64,000 bases of DNA, taken from the NCBI GenBank assembly GCA_005938025.2, contig VCCI02000001.1, positions 1,488,001-1,552,000 of the forward strand, given 5' to 3'. A program made the position numbers and the translations under genes. Source of the stretch: Inquilinus sp. KBS0705 (lineage in GTDB: Bacteria; Bacteroidota; Bacteroidia; Sphingobacteriales; Sphingobacteriaceae). Positions 38,909 through 46,742 of the stretch are shown one piece after another. The notes beneath the pieces were generated by a model. The model searched no databases. It had not been told where the DNA came from and worked only from the letters and a program-made list of their open reading frames with translations. Position 1 is the stretch's first letter; each line of letters starts with the position of its first letter.

Positions 38909-38939
38909 CAGCATGCGCCAATGGCATTGGCGCATGCTG
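38909..38939. repeat. 31-bp near-perfect palindrome (15-bp arms, 1-base centre)
   Basis: CAGCATGCGCCAATG (38909-38923) and its exact reverse complement (38925-38939) flank a single G. It is GC-rich in an AT-rich, gene-poor stretch and has no following T run, so it does not look like a terminator. It could be a REP-like element, a recombination or mobile-element trace, or a strong protein-binding site. Confidence 0.7.
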
Positions 38940-39071
38940 CCTGGGTTAAAAATACCGCGGCAAAAAACAATTGGTCTTAATTTCATCTGTTATTCAGTCC
39001 CCGCTCCCATCCTGTTTGCTTTAAAGCTGGGTCAGTCTCCTTTTTAAACACACTGTGTTTTATATGTTTAA

Positions 39072-39257
39072 TCTTTCACAGGTTTTGTAAATGAAGCGAG
39101 GCTTAATCAGGTGTCAAAATTGTTAATAGAAACTCATAAGAGTGTTTCACAAATCGGACTGGAATGCGGTTGTAATAGCCTTTCCAACTTTAACAGACAA
39201 TTCAGAAAAGCAATACAAGCAAAACCCATTTACCTTCCGAAAGATGTTTGTAGGTGA
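39072..39257 (+). pseudogene. C-terminal remnant of an AraC family regulator
   Basis: An open frame without start codon reads VNEARLNQVSKLLIETHKS and then SVSQIGLECGCNSLSNFN followed by RQFRKAI, ending in a stop at 39257. This is the second helix-turn-helix of AraC-family proteins (compare the intact gene at 29.9 kb, which has GYNNLSNFNRIFK). The N-terminal sensor and the first helix-turn-helix are missing and a stop precedes the fragment, so it is a deletion remnant. Confidence 0.75.
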
Positions 39258-39307
39258 ATGGTTTGGTCAGGATAATAGATGCAGTTTACTTAAAAACTAT
39301 TGATTTG

Positions 39308-40996
39308 TCAGGCTGACGGTAATGTAAACCAAAATTCGCTACCTTTTCCTATTTGGCTGGTTACCCCTATTTCGCCATTATGGGCTCTTATGATCTCTGA
39401 ACAAATATAAAGCCCCAGGCCCAGGCCTGTATAATGGCTACCCCGGTTATCTACCCTGTAATAGCGGTCAAACAAAAACCGCTGCTTTTCATCGGGTATA
39501 CCGGGCCCCTTATCTATTACTGACACCTTAACAAAACCAGGCATTTTTTTTATATCGATTGTGATAAGTTTTGATTCCGGAGCGTATTTAATGGCATTAG
39601 TAACAAAATTGGTCACTATCTGATCTATCCTCACCGGGTCAGCAAAAACCTCCAATATTTTGTCGCCTTCAATTTGTATATTATAAACACCTTCCGAACG
39701 GATAAAGTTGCAAGAATCAATAATAACCCCTGCAAGCACAAATTTTCTCGGATCGATATGCAACTGCCCCTGGTTTAGTTTGCTGGCATATAAAAGGTCT
39801 TCAACCAGTACATTTACCTTTGCAAGGCTTTTGTTTGCCTGTACAATCATTGGCACCATATTGGCTGCTGGCTTATCCTTCATACGGTCGAGCATCTGCA
39901 ATGATACTTTTAAACTGGTCAGCGGTGTTTTCAGTTCGTGGCTGGCAATATTTATAAAATCGTCCTTTTGCTGTTGTAATAGCCTAAGTTCTTCAATGTC
40001 GGTTGCGGTACCTACCCACAGCTGCATTTTACCTTGCTCATCTTTAATAGGCATAACGCGCACCAGGTGCCAGCGAAATAACCCATCGGCTCTTTTTATC
40101 CTTAGTTGAAATTCGCCTCCCTCGCCTTTTTCCCTGGTCATGCCAAACCATTCCAAACTTTTCTTCGTTTCGTCCGGATGGATCATTAGTAAAAAGCCGG
40201 TGTCTTTGGTTTGTTCAACGCTTAGGCCGGTGTAATCGTACCAACGTTGGTTGTAAAAAACAAATTCTCCGATAAGGGTATTCGTCCAGGCTATTTGAGG
40301 GATAGTTTCCATCATTTTACGAAACCTGTGTTCGCTTTCACTAAGGGCTTTTGTACGATCAGCCACCCTAAATTCCAGTTGATGGTTTAGTTGTATCAGT
40401 TCTTCATTTACTGCCTGGACTTTTACTTCCTGTACCACAAGCAAGTCGTTTGCCAGGCGCAACTCTTCTTTTTGCTTATGCAAATTTTCAGATAAAATAA
40501 AAAGTTCGGCAGCACGCTTTTTATTTTCTTTATTTTGAACAACAAGTTCTTTGTTTGCCGAGATAAGTTCGGCCGTTTGTATTTTCAGCTTTTCATCGGT
40601 AATTACTTTCTCTCTTTTCTCTTCTGCCTCTTTAAGTGCACGGTCAATTTTTATTGGCAAGGTAAATAACCGGCCTTTTGGGGCATAATCGGTTACCCCT
40701 TCCTTTATCAGTTCCACGGCATTCTCTTCGCCAATAATACCTGATACGATGATAAAAGGGATAAGCGGATATTTGCTTTGTTTGATGCGAAATGCGTTAA
40801 CTGCATCAAACGATGGTAGCGAATAGTCCGAAATGATAATATCAGGCTTAAAATTATCTAATGCTTTTTCGAAAGCTGCACGGGTTTGTACCACCTCGGC
40901 AATGAAAATCAGTCCTGATTTTTTTAGTTCACGGCATAGGAGGTCGGCATCGCTTTTATTATCTTCAATAACAAGTATCTTTGCTTCAGCTATCAT
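39308..40996 (-). CDS. Hybrid sensor histidine kinase with N-terminal receiver and PAS domain
   Basis: Cytoplasmic protein of 562 residues. An N-terminal receiver (Asp57 in IIISDYSLPSF) is followed by a long coiled coil (about 130-225, repeated AELI/NKELVVQNKE blocks), a PAS domain with its PAC tail (about 225-340), a HisKA domain with His353 (ASHELKTPL) and a HATPase ending at 560 (N box NFVTNAIKYAP, GLGLYICSEI). It is the last gene of a three-gene minus-strand operon (1-bp gap). The reversed order, receiver first, suggests it is tuned by the single-domain receiver's own kinase partner. Confidence 0.9.
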   Translation of the reverse strand: MIAEAKILVIEDNKSDADLLCRELKKSGLIFIAEVVQTRAAFEKALDNFKPDIIISDYSLPSFDAVNAFRIKQSKYPLIPFIIVSGIIGEENAVELIKEGVTDYAPKGRLFTLPIKIDRALKEAEEKREKVITDEKLKIQTAELISANKELVVQNKENKKRAAELFILSENLHKQKEELRLANDLLVVQEVKVQAVNEELIQLNHQLEFRVADRTKALSESEHRFRKMMETIPQIAWTNTLIGEFVFYNQRWYDYTGLSVEQTKDTGFLLMIHPDETKKSLEWFGMTREKGEGGEFQLRIKRADGLFRWHLVRVMPIKDEQGKMQLWVGTATDIEELRLLQQQKDDFINIASHELKTPLTSLKVSLQMLDRMKDKPAANMVPMIVQANKSLAKVNVLVEDLLYASKLNQGQLHIDPRKFVLAGVIIDSCNFIRSEGVYNIQIEGDKILEVFADPVRIDQIVTNFVTNAIKYAPESKLITIDIKKMPGFVKVSVIDKGPGIPDEKQRFLFDRYYRVDNRGSHYTGLGLGLYICSEIIRAHNGEIGVTSQIGKGSEFWFTLPSA

Positions 40997-40997
40997 A

Positions 40998-41438
40998 TCA
41001 TTGCGCCGACTGGCTAAGCACCATCCAGTAAATACCTATTTCTTTAACCGCCTTAAAAAAGTTGTCACTGTCTACCGGCTTTACAATATAGCTGTTAGCG
41101 CCAAGTGCAAAACAGGTTTCAATATCAGGGCCCTCGTTTGATGAGGTAAGCATTACTACCGGGATAGACTTAACAAGCGGGTCAGATTTGATCTTTTCGA
41201 GTACTTCGATACCGGATACTTTAGGCATCTTAACATCAAGCAGAATCAATTTAGGGTGCTCGGTCGGGTTACGGTCAGCGTATTTACCACGGCAATAAAT
41301 AAAATCGAGCGCTTCGGCACCGTCAATCACGTGGTGTAATTTATTAGAAAAACCACTTTTGGTTAGGGCACGAATAGTTAATAAGGCATCATCCTTACTA
41401 TCCTCGGCAAATAAAATGTCAACATTTGCGTAATTCAT
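40998..41438 (-). CDS. Rcp1-like single-domain response regulator
   Basis: CheY-like receiver, 146 residues, with acidic pocket (LFAEDSKDD), phospho-Asp68 (LILLDVKMPKVSGIEVL), switch Thr/Ser (MLTSSNEGPD) and Lys (IVKPVD). The extra loop between beta-2 and alpha-2 (IYCRGKYADRNPTEHPK) is characteristic of Rcp1-type receivers that partner with phytochrome-like kinases. It lies 5 bp after the kinase gene upstream and 1 bp before the hybrid kinase, so it probably relays phosphate between them. Confidence 0.92.
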   Translation of the reverse strand: MNYANVDILFAEDSKDDALLTIRALTKSGFSNKLHHVIDGAEALDFIYCRGKYADRNPTEHPKLILLDVKMPKVSGIEVLEKIKSDPLVKSIPVVMLTSSNEGPDIETCFALGANSYIVKPVDSDNFFKAVKEIGIYWMVLSQSAQ

Positions 41439-41443
41439 TCAGT

Positions 41444-42505
41444 TTATATGTTATTGTTAGGTAAGCTAAAATAGAAGGTTGTTCCTTCGTTTAATTTTGA
41501 TTCGGCCCAAACTTTGCCGTAGTGGCGATGCACCACTTTTTGTACAATGGCCAACCCAATGCCCGTTCCCTCAAACTCTTCCTGCGAATGCAGCCGCTGA
41601 AACACGCCAAATAGTTTATCATAGTACTGCATATCAAAACCGGCACCGTAATCCTTCACATAATACACCACATGTTTATCTTTCTCAAAAGCGCCTATCT
41701 CAATAAGTATTTGGTTTTTATATCTGGAGTATTTGATAGCGTTAGATATCAGGTTGATCCATACTTGTTTAATTAAAGACCTGTCCCCCTGGGCGGTTAT
41801 TAACGGTGCTATCTTAAATTCAGGGATACAATCCGAAACCTCGTTGATCAACTCGTCTTTAACCGACTGGACAAGCTCATCCATATTAATGTCAGAGACG
41901 GTTACCTGCTTTCTGCCTAATTTCGAAAATGCAAGCAGGTCGTCAATAAGGGTGCCCATCTTTTTCGAATTATCAATGATGGATTGAAGAACGTTTATAC
42001 CAGCTTCATCTAATATTTCTTCGTAATCCTCTTTTAATATTTTGGTATACCCATTAATGGCGCGTATCGGTGCCCGCAAATCGTGTGATACCGAATAAGA
42101 AAAAGACTCGAGGTCTTTATTTACAGATTCGAGCTGGGCGGTTCGTAAAAGCACCTTTTGCTCCAGTTCTTCATTTAGTTTCCTGATATCATTTTGTGCC
42201 TTTTTTAATTCGGCGTTGGCTACAATCAGTTCTTGGGCTCGCTTCTCTTTTTCTATATTTTGAAATGCCAGCTCTTTATTAGCGATAACCAATTCAGCGG
42301 CGCGCTTTTCTTTCTCAACGTTTTGAAAAGCCATTTCTTTATTTGCAATGATCAGTTCGGCCGCCCAATGCTCCTTTTCCTCGTTAGTAAAAATAACGTT
42401 GGTGCTGTCAATAATTGGGGCGATAGTTTGATACGGCATTTCGCCAGCAGGATATGTAAGTTCGGGGGCAACGACTTCCGATCGATCTTTATCGTTTTTT
42501 TTCAT
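41444..42505 (-). CDS. Histidine kinase with repeated coiled-coil N-terminus
   Basis: 353-residue soluble kinase. The N-terminal region has about 2.5 near-identical 23-residue coiled-coil repeats (ANKEMAFQNVEKEKRAAEL, then ANKELAFQNIEKEKRAQEL, residues about 47-100). HisKA carries His141 (SYSVSHDLRAPIRAINGY), typical of the phytochrome-type kinases, and the HATPase has NLISNAIKYSR and GTGIGLAIVQKV. It lacks a PAS or GAF sensor and membrane segments, so input must come from another protein, perhaps through the coiled coil. First gene of the kinase/receiver/hybrid-kinase operon. Confidence 0.92.
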   Translation of the reverse strand: MKKNDKDRSEVVAPELTYPAGEMPYQTIAPIIDSTNVIFTNEEKEHWAAELIIANKEMAFQNVEKEKRAAELVIANKELAFQNIEKEKRAQELIVANAELKKAQNDIRKLNEELEQKVLLRTAQLESVNKDLESFSYSVSHDLRAPIRAINGYTKILKEDYEEILDEAGINVLQSIIDNSKKMGTLIDDLLAFSKLGRKQVTVSDINMDELVQSVKDELINEVSDCIPEFKIAPLITAQGDRSLIKQVWINLISNAIKYSRYKNQILIEIGAFEKDKHVVYYVKDYGAGFDMQYYDKLFGVFQRLHSQEEFEGTGIGLAIVQKVVHRHYGKVWAESKLNEGTTFYFSLPNNNI

Positions 42506-42582
42506 GTAATAAACATCGTTTGGTGGATACGGTTTATGCGGTCGCTCTTAAAGATGCCTATAAAGCTAACATTTTTTTGCAA

Positions 42583-44766
42583 CTATAAAGAAAACGCTAC
42601 ATAAGTATCGTCAGACTTGCTGCCTATTTTGCCACCACCACAGCTTATCACTATAAATTGTTTCCCATCTATTTCGTAACATGCAGGTGTTGCATAACCG
42701 GCGGCTGGCAATTTGGCTTCCCAAACTACTTTGCCGGTGCTTTTATCAAAGGCGCGTATCTTTTCGTCTTTGGTTGCAGCTATAAAAACCAGGCCGCCTT
42801 TTGTTACTAAAGGGCCTCCATAGGTTTCTGTACCGGTTACCGGTATTCCCTTTTTGGTCAATTCAGCATATTCGCCTAAAGGCACCTTCCATAAAAGCTT
42901 TCCGGTTTCAAGGTTCACCGCATTTAAGGTACCCCATGGCGGTTTAATTCCCGGGTAGCCATCCTTATCTAAAAACCTATCGTACCCTACCATAGTGTAT
43001 GGCGGGTCGGGCAGGCCGCCCTGGGCTTTGGCTGGTAAAGGCTTAGTGGTTCGTACAGGCCCTGTAGCTTCTTTTTCGGGTGTTTTCAATAAAAACGCTA
43101 CAATGGCCTTTTTCTCTTCGTCGGCTATACCTTTAAAGGCCGGCATCATATTACGGCCGTTATTTATAATTGTTTGCACCTGCGTTTCGTTGTATTTTTT
43201 GTTCAGATCCGTTAATCCGGGGATAGTTGAGTCATTTCCCTTTTGATCTATCCCATGGCAGGATATACAATATTTGTTATAAAAAACGTGCCCTGCGCCT
43301 GCAAGCGTATGATCTTTATTATCATTCTTCGGCACATCTATCATCACCTGTGCCCATGGTAGTTCGCTGCTGTTTATGTAAAGTATTTTGGTTTGCTGGT
43401 CTACAGCGGCACCGCCCCATTCGCCTCCCCCATCAAAGCCGGGGAATATCCACCCACCCTCTTTACTTGGCGGACTAAACATCACCCTATTTTTTACCTT
43501 CAGGTACTTCTCCATCATCGCCTTATGTACTTCGGGCGAAATGTCCGTTACATCCTCAGGGCCGAATTTTTGACGCGCAAAGGGCTCGGGCAACGTAGGG
43601 ATAGGTTGTGTTGGCCAGGGTTGCTCGCCTGGAAGGCCTGTTGTTGGCACAGGTGTTTCCTTTATCGGGAATATCGGTTCGCCGGTTTCACGGTCAAACA
43701 TAAAGATGTAACCATGTTTGGTTATTTGCGCCACCGCATCGATGGTTTTGCCATTGTGTTTTATCGTAACCAGGTTTGGGTTTGCCGGCAGGTCCCTATC
43801 CCAAAGGTCGTGGTGTACAAATTGGAAATGCCATATATATTTGCCGGTTGCTGCATCTAAGGCAATTAAGGAGTTGGCATAAAGGTTTTTGCCTTTACGA
43901 TAACCGCCATAAAAATCGCCACCAACCGACCCGGTAGGCACATATACTATCCCACGTTTTTCATCTACCGACATACCGCTCCAGTTATTGGCGCCTCCAA
44001 GGCTTTTCCAGGCGTTTTTGTCTTCCCAGGTATCATAACCCTTTTCGCCGGGATGTGGTATGGTATTAAAGCTCCAACGCAACTTACCGGTGTGTACATC
44101 GTATGCCCGTATCGGTGCGGGGGCTGCATCCTGGCTTTCGGCAACCCTAACACCCATAATCAATACATCGCGGTAAATTATGCCGGGCGTTGTTGATGCC
44201 ACAAACGAATGGACCATCCTGCCAACATTCTCGGTCATATCTATATGCCCCTTGTTACCAAACTGAATGGCGGGTTGGCCGTTGTCAGCATTTATGCCGT
44301 AAACTTTGTTTCCAACATTATAAAAAATACGTTTTTGGTCGCCATCCTCCCAATAAACTACCCCCCTGTTAATTTTGTAAAAAGCGTATGGGTCGTGTTT
44401 AACACTGGTATCTACCGTTGCGGGGTCAAATAACCATTGCTGTTTACCTGTTACGGCATTTAAGGCAAACAATTTAAGTGTGGGTGTAGTACCATATAAA
44501 ACCCCTTTTACCATTATGGGGTTACACTGGTTTTGGGTCCTGTTGTCGGCGTCTTTATCGTTGGAACTATATGTCCAGGCAACTTTTAGTTTATTAACAT
44601 TAGCTAAAGTAATAACCTCACTTTCGGAATATCTTGCACCATCTTTAGTACCGGCATAATTCGTCCAGCCTTTATAATCAGATCCTAATTTATTATTGTT
44701 GCTATTACAGGATAGCATCAACCCAACAATCAGTAAAAACGACATATAGCCTGATAGTGATCTCAT
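42583..44766 (-). CDS. PQQ-dependent dehydrogenase (glucose/alcohol type) with embedded cytochrome c domain
   Basis: Periplasmic quinoprotein lipoprotein of 727 residues: the signal ends LMLSC. An eight-bladed propeller with PQQ-type repeats (LFALNAVTGKQQWLFDP, LIALDAATGKYIWHFQ, FVFIAATKDEKIRAFDKSTGKVVWE) makes up most of the protein. A class I cytochrome c (about 485-560, haem motif CISCH at 500-504) is inserted before the last blades, as in quinoprotein glucose/aldose dehydrogenases of Bacteroidota. It oxidises a sugar or alcohol and passes electrons through its own haem to the respiratory chain. No PQQ-synthesis genes are in this window, so the cofactor may come from elsewhere. Divergent from bioF. 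Confidence 0.9.
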   Translation of the reverse strand: MRSLSGYMSFLLIVGLMLSCNSNNNKLGSDYKGWTNYAGTKDGARYSESEVITLANVNKLKVAWTYSSNDKDADNRTQNQCNPIMVKGVLYGTTPTLKLFALNAVTGKQQWLFDPATVDTSVKHDPYAFYKINRGVVYWEDGDQKRIFYNVGNKVYGINADNGQPAIQFGNKGHIDMTENVGRMVHSFVASTTPGIIYRDVLIMGVRVAESQDAAPAPIRAYDVHTGKLRWSFNTIPHPGEKGYDTWEDKNAWKSLGGANNWSGMSVDEKRGIVYVPTGSVGGDFYGGYRKGKNLYANSLIALDAATGKYIWHFQFVHHDLWDRDLPANPNLVTIKHNGKTIDAVAQITKHGYIFMFDRETGEPIFPIKETPVPTTGLPGEQPWPTQPIPTLPEPFARQKFGPEDVTDISPEVHKAMMEKYLKVKNRVMFSPPSKEGGWIFPGFDGGGEWGGAAVDQQTKILYINSSELPWAQVMIDVPKNDNKDHTLAGAGHVFYNKYCISCHGIDQKGNDSTIPGLTDLNKKYNETQVQTIINNGRNMMPAFKGIADEEKKAIVAFLLKTPEKEATGPVRTTKPLPAKAQGGLPDPPYTMVGYDRFLDKDGYPGIKPPWGTLNAVNLETGKLLWKVPLGEYAELTKKGIPVTGTETYGGPLVTKGGLVFIAATKDEKIRAFDKSTGKVVWEAKLPAAGYATPACYEIDGKQFIVISCGGGKIGSKSDDTYVAFSL

Positions 44767-44911
44767 GAATTTTTAGTTTAGGTTTATTTTTATGCCGAGT
44801 TAGCATAGGGATGTATTAATATTGGCTCATCCTATGGTAAAACTAACATTTAGAAAATAAATAGGCGCATTATATTAAAATTCAACTTTAATTTAGCCGA
44901 AAAAACAAAAA

Positions 44912-46063
44912 TTGAATACGCCCGAGTATTTTATGCAAGCCAGGTTAAACGCAAGAAAGCTTGCCGGCAATTACCGCGAATTGAAAGCGGAGAGCGGACT
45001 GGTAGACTTTTGCTCGAACGACTACCTTGGTTTCGCCAGGTCGGCAGCGTTGAAAAGCGCTATTGCCCATGAATTGGAAAGCCACCCCCAACACCTTACA
45101 GGGGCAACAGGATCGCGGCTGCTATCGGGCAATTCGGCTTATGCCGAAGATTTGGAAACGAATGTGGCGGCTTACCATAACGCTGAAGCAGGTTTGTTGT
45201 TTAATTCGGGGTACGATGCTAACCTTGGGCTGTTATCAAGCTTACCACAAAAAGGAGATACTATATTATGCGACGAGCTGATACATGCATCTTTAATAGA
45301 TGGTGCGCGTTTAAGCCACGCCACCCGTTTAAAATTTAAACATAACAATCTTAGCAGCCTTGAGGCTAAACTTACGCTGGCTAAAGGCACTTGTTATGTC
45401 GTCGTAGAGAGCGTTTATTCGATGGACGGCGATACACCACCATTAGCAGCTATTTTGCAGCTTACACAGCGCTATAACGCCCTATTAATAGTAGATGAAG
45501 CCCATGCGGTAGGCATTTATCCCAAAGGCCTGGCGGTACACCTTGGTTTAGAGCAGCATATTTTTGCCCGGGTAGTTACCTTTGGCAAAGCGCTTGGCTC
45601 GCACGGGGCGGTAGTGCTTGGCAGCGCGTTACTCAAAAATTACCTGGTAAATTTTGCACGCTCTTTTATTTACAGTACTGCGGCACCCTTTCATCAATTA
45701 GCGGCCATAAAGAGCACATATGCACTTTTGTATAGATCGGCTGAAGAAATAACTAAGCTAAAAAGCAACATCGGGTTATTTAAACACACCCTAACACCGG
45801 CAAACGGTTACTCGCTTTTACCAAGCGATACGCCGATACAATGTATATTGTTTAATAGCAATGCCGCCGCAAGCACAGCAGCATTACACCTGCAACAAAC
45901 AGGCTTTGATGTGAGGGCTATTTTAAGCCCCACAGTAGCCTCCGGGACAGAGCGGATAAGGATTTGTCTGCACTCGTTTAACACGGCCATTGAAATAAGC
46001 CAATTATGCCAGCTGCTGAATGCCTATTTCGCCGGCAACCCTATTCACCCAGCTATCAAATAA
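44912..46063 (+). CDS. bioF: 8-amino-7-oxononanoate synthase (BioF)
   Basis: PLP-dependent alpha-oxoamine synthase joining pimeloyl-CoA or pimeloyl-ACP and alanine in biotin synthesis; 383 residues. Family motifs run in order: DFCSNDYLGFA, TGATGSRLLSGN, LFNSGYDAN, DELIHASLIDG, VVESVYSMDGD, IVDEAHAVG, and the PLP-binding Lys in TFGKALGSHGAV (about 227). The start is a TTG at 44912 to fit the usual N-terminal length (MNTPEYFMQARLN); the first ATG is at 44933, seven codons in. Its 3' end overlaps the convergent ferritin-like gene by 60 bp. No other bio gene lies here. Confidence 0.88.
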   Translation: MNTPEYFMQARLNARKLAGNYRELKAESGLVDFCSNDYLGFARSAALKSAIAHELESHPQHLTGATGSRLLSGNSAYAEDLETNVAAYHNAEAGLLFNSGYDANLGLLSSLPQKGDTILCDELIHASLIDGARLSHATRLKFKHNNLSSLEAKLTLAKGTCYVVVESVYSMDGDTPPLAAILQLTQRYNALLIVDEAHAVGIYPKGLAVHLGLEQHIFARVVTFGKALGSHGAVVLGSALLKNYLVNFARSFIYSTAAPFHQLAAIKSTYALLYRSAEEITKLKSNIGLFKHTLTPANGYSLLPSDTPIQCILFNSNAAASTAALHLQQTGFDVRAILSPTVASGTERIRICLHSFNTAIEISQLCQLLNAYFAGNPIHPAIK

Positions 46064-46627
46064 TAAGGTTTCAAAAACTACAGCCTCGTCTGCACGCTGT
46101 TGCCAGTCGGGCGAAAAGCTTTTTAATTGTGCTATCATTTCTTCCAGATGGCCTTCTTCTTCCAGTATGATAGATTTTACCTGCACCCTGCTTGCGGCAT
46201 TATCAAGGCATTGCTGATATACCGGATAAAGCAGGTCGGCGCGCACTTCAATTGCGTAAGTAACCAATAAATAGGCGGCAAATTTCAGCTCCGCTCCTTT
46301 TAAGCCTAATACCTGTTTTAAATAGCGGCAAACCTTTACGTCAAGCGCGTTAAGGTAATATTTGCTCCATGTAGGTGCAAGCAAAAATTCGGGGGCATAA
46401 GTAGGGCAAGTACCGGGCGCTACCTTTGCTATCTGTTTTTTTAGATAATATGCATGGCGGTGCTCTTCGGCAGCGTGCTTTAAAATAATTTCGGTAACGC
46501 TCGTAGTGTCCTCGCTTGCAGATATTTTGCGAGCTCCGGTGTTCTCTAAAAGCGATAGCGTATTAAGCCAGCGGGCATGTAAACTATCGTTAGAGATTAT
46601 GGCGGGTAAAAGATGTTCGATTTGCAT
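46004..46627 (-). CDS. Ferritin-like/diiron-type helical protein of unknown function
   Basis: 207-residue soluble protein, nearly all helix. Two helices carry metal-ligand motifs: HAAEEHRH (about 71-78) and LEEEGHLEEM (about 156-165), in the pattern of a diiron four-helix bundle; a further Glu pair may exist in helix 1 or 3 (YAIEVRAD). It has no signal peptide. It converges on bioF and shares the last 60 bp with it on the opposite strand. I do not recognise a specific enzyme; a link to fatty-acyl or pimelate chemistry with BioF is an attractive guess only. Confidence 0.65.
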   Translation of the reverse strand: MQIEHLLPAIISNDSLHARWLNTLSLLENTGARKISASEDTTSVTEIILKHAAEEHRHAYYLKKQIAKVAPGTCPTYAPEFLLAPTWSKYYLNALDVKVCRYLKQVLGLKGAELKFAAYLLVTYAIEVRADLLYPVYQQCLDNAASRVQVKSIILEEEGHLEEMIAQLKSFSPDWQQRADEAVVFETLLFDSWVNRVAGEIGIQQLA

Positions 46628-46742
46628 ATACGCGGATAGAAAGATGTTTTTCGGCTCAAAACTATCGTTTTTATATCAGCGCAGTATAATCTTTTAAAGA
46701 TTTATCGGTGTTTAATAAGCGGCATTGGGGTCAAATTATGCC

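Larger units (their letters stand above)
38271..39307. other. 1-kb decayed intergenic region
   Basis: No intact large gene. From left to right it holds a possible 49-residue frame at 38434, a frameshifted TIM-barrel isomerase C-terminus (minus, 38626-38774), another short unrecognised minus-strand remnant (38800-38905; ends KDALLPKAPVFC before a stop), a 31-bp palindrome (38909-38939), and the tail of an AraC regulator (39072-39257). This mixture of gene ends in different states points to repeated deletion or insertion. Confidence 0.6.

Noticed and set aside
41480..42500. The near-identical coiled-coil repeats as a possible CRISPR or tandem repeat array
   Set aside because: They are coding repeats within one kinase gene; no spaced non-coding repeat array was found anywhere in the window.
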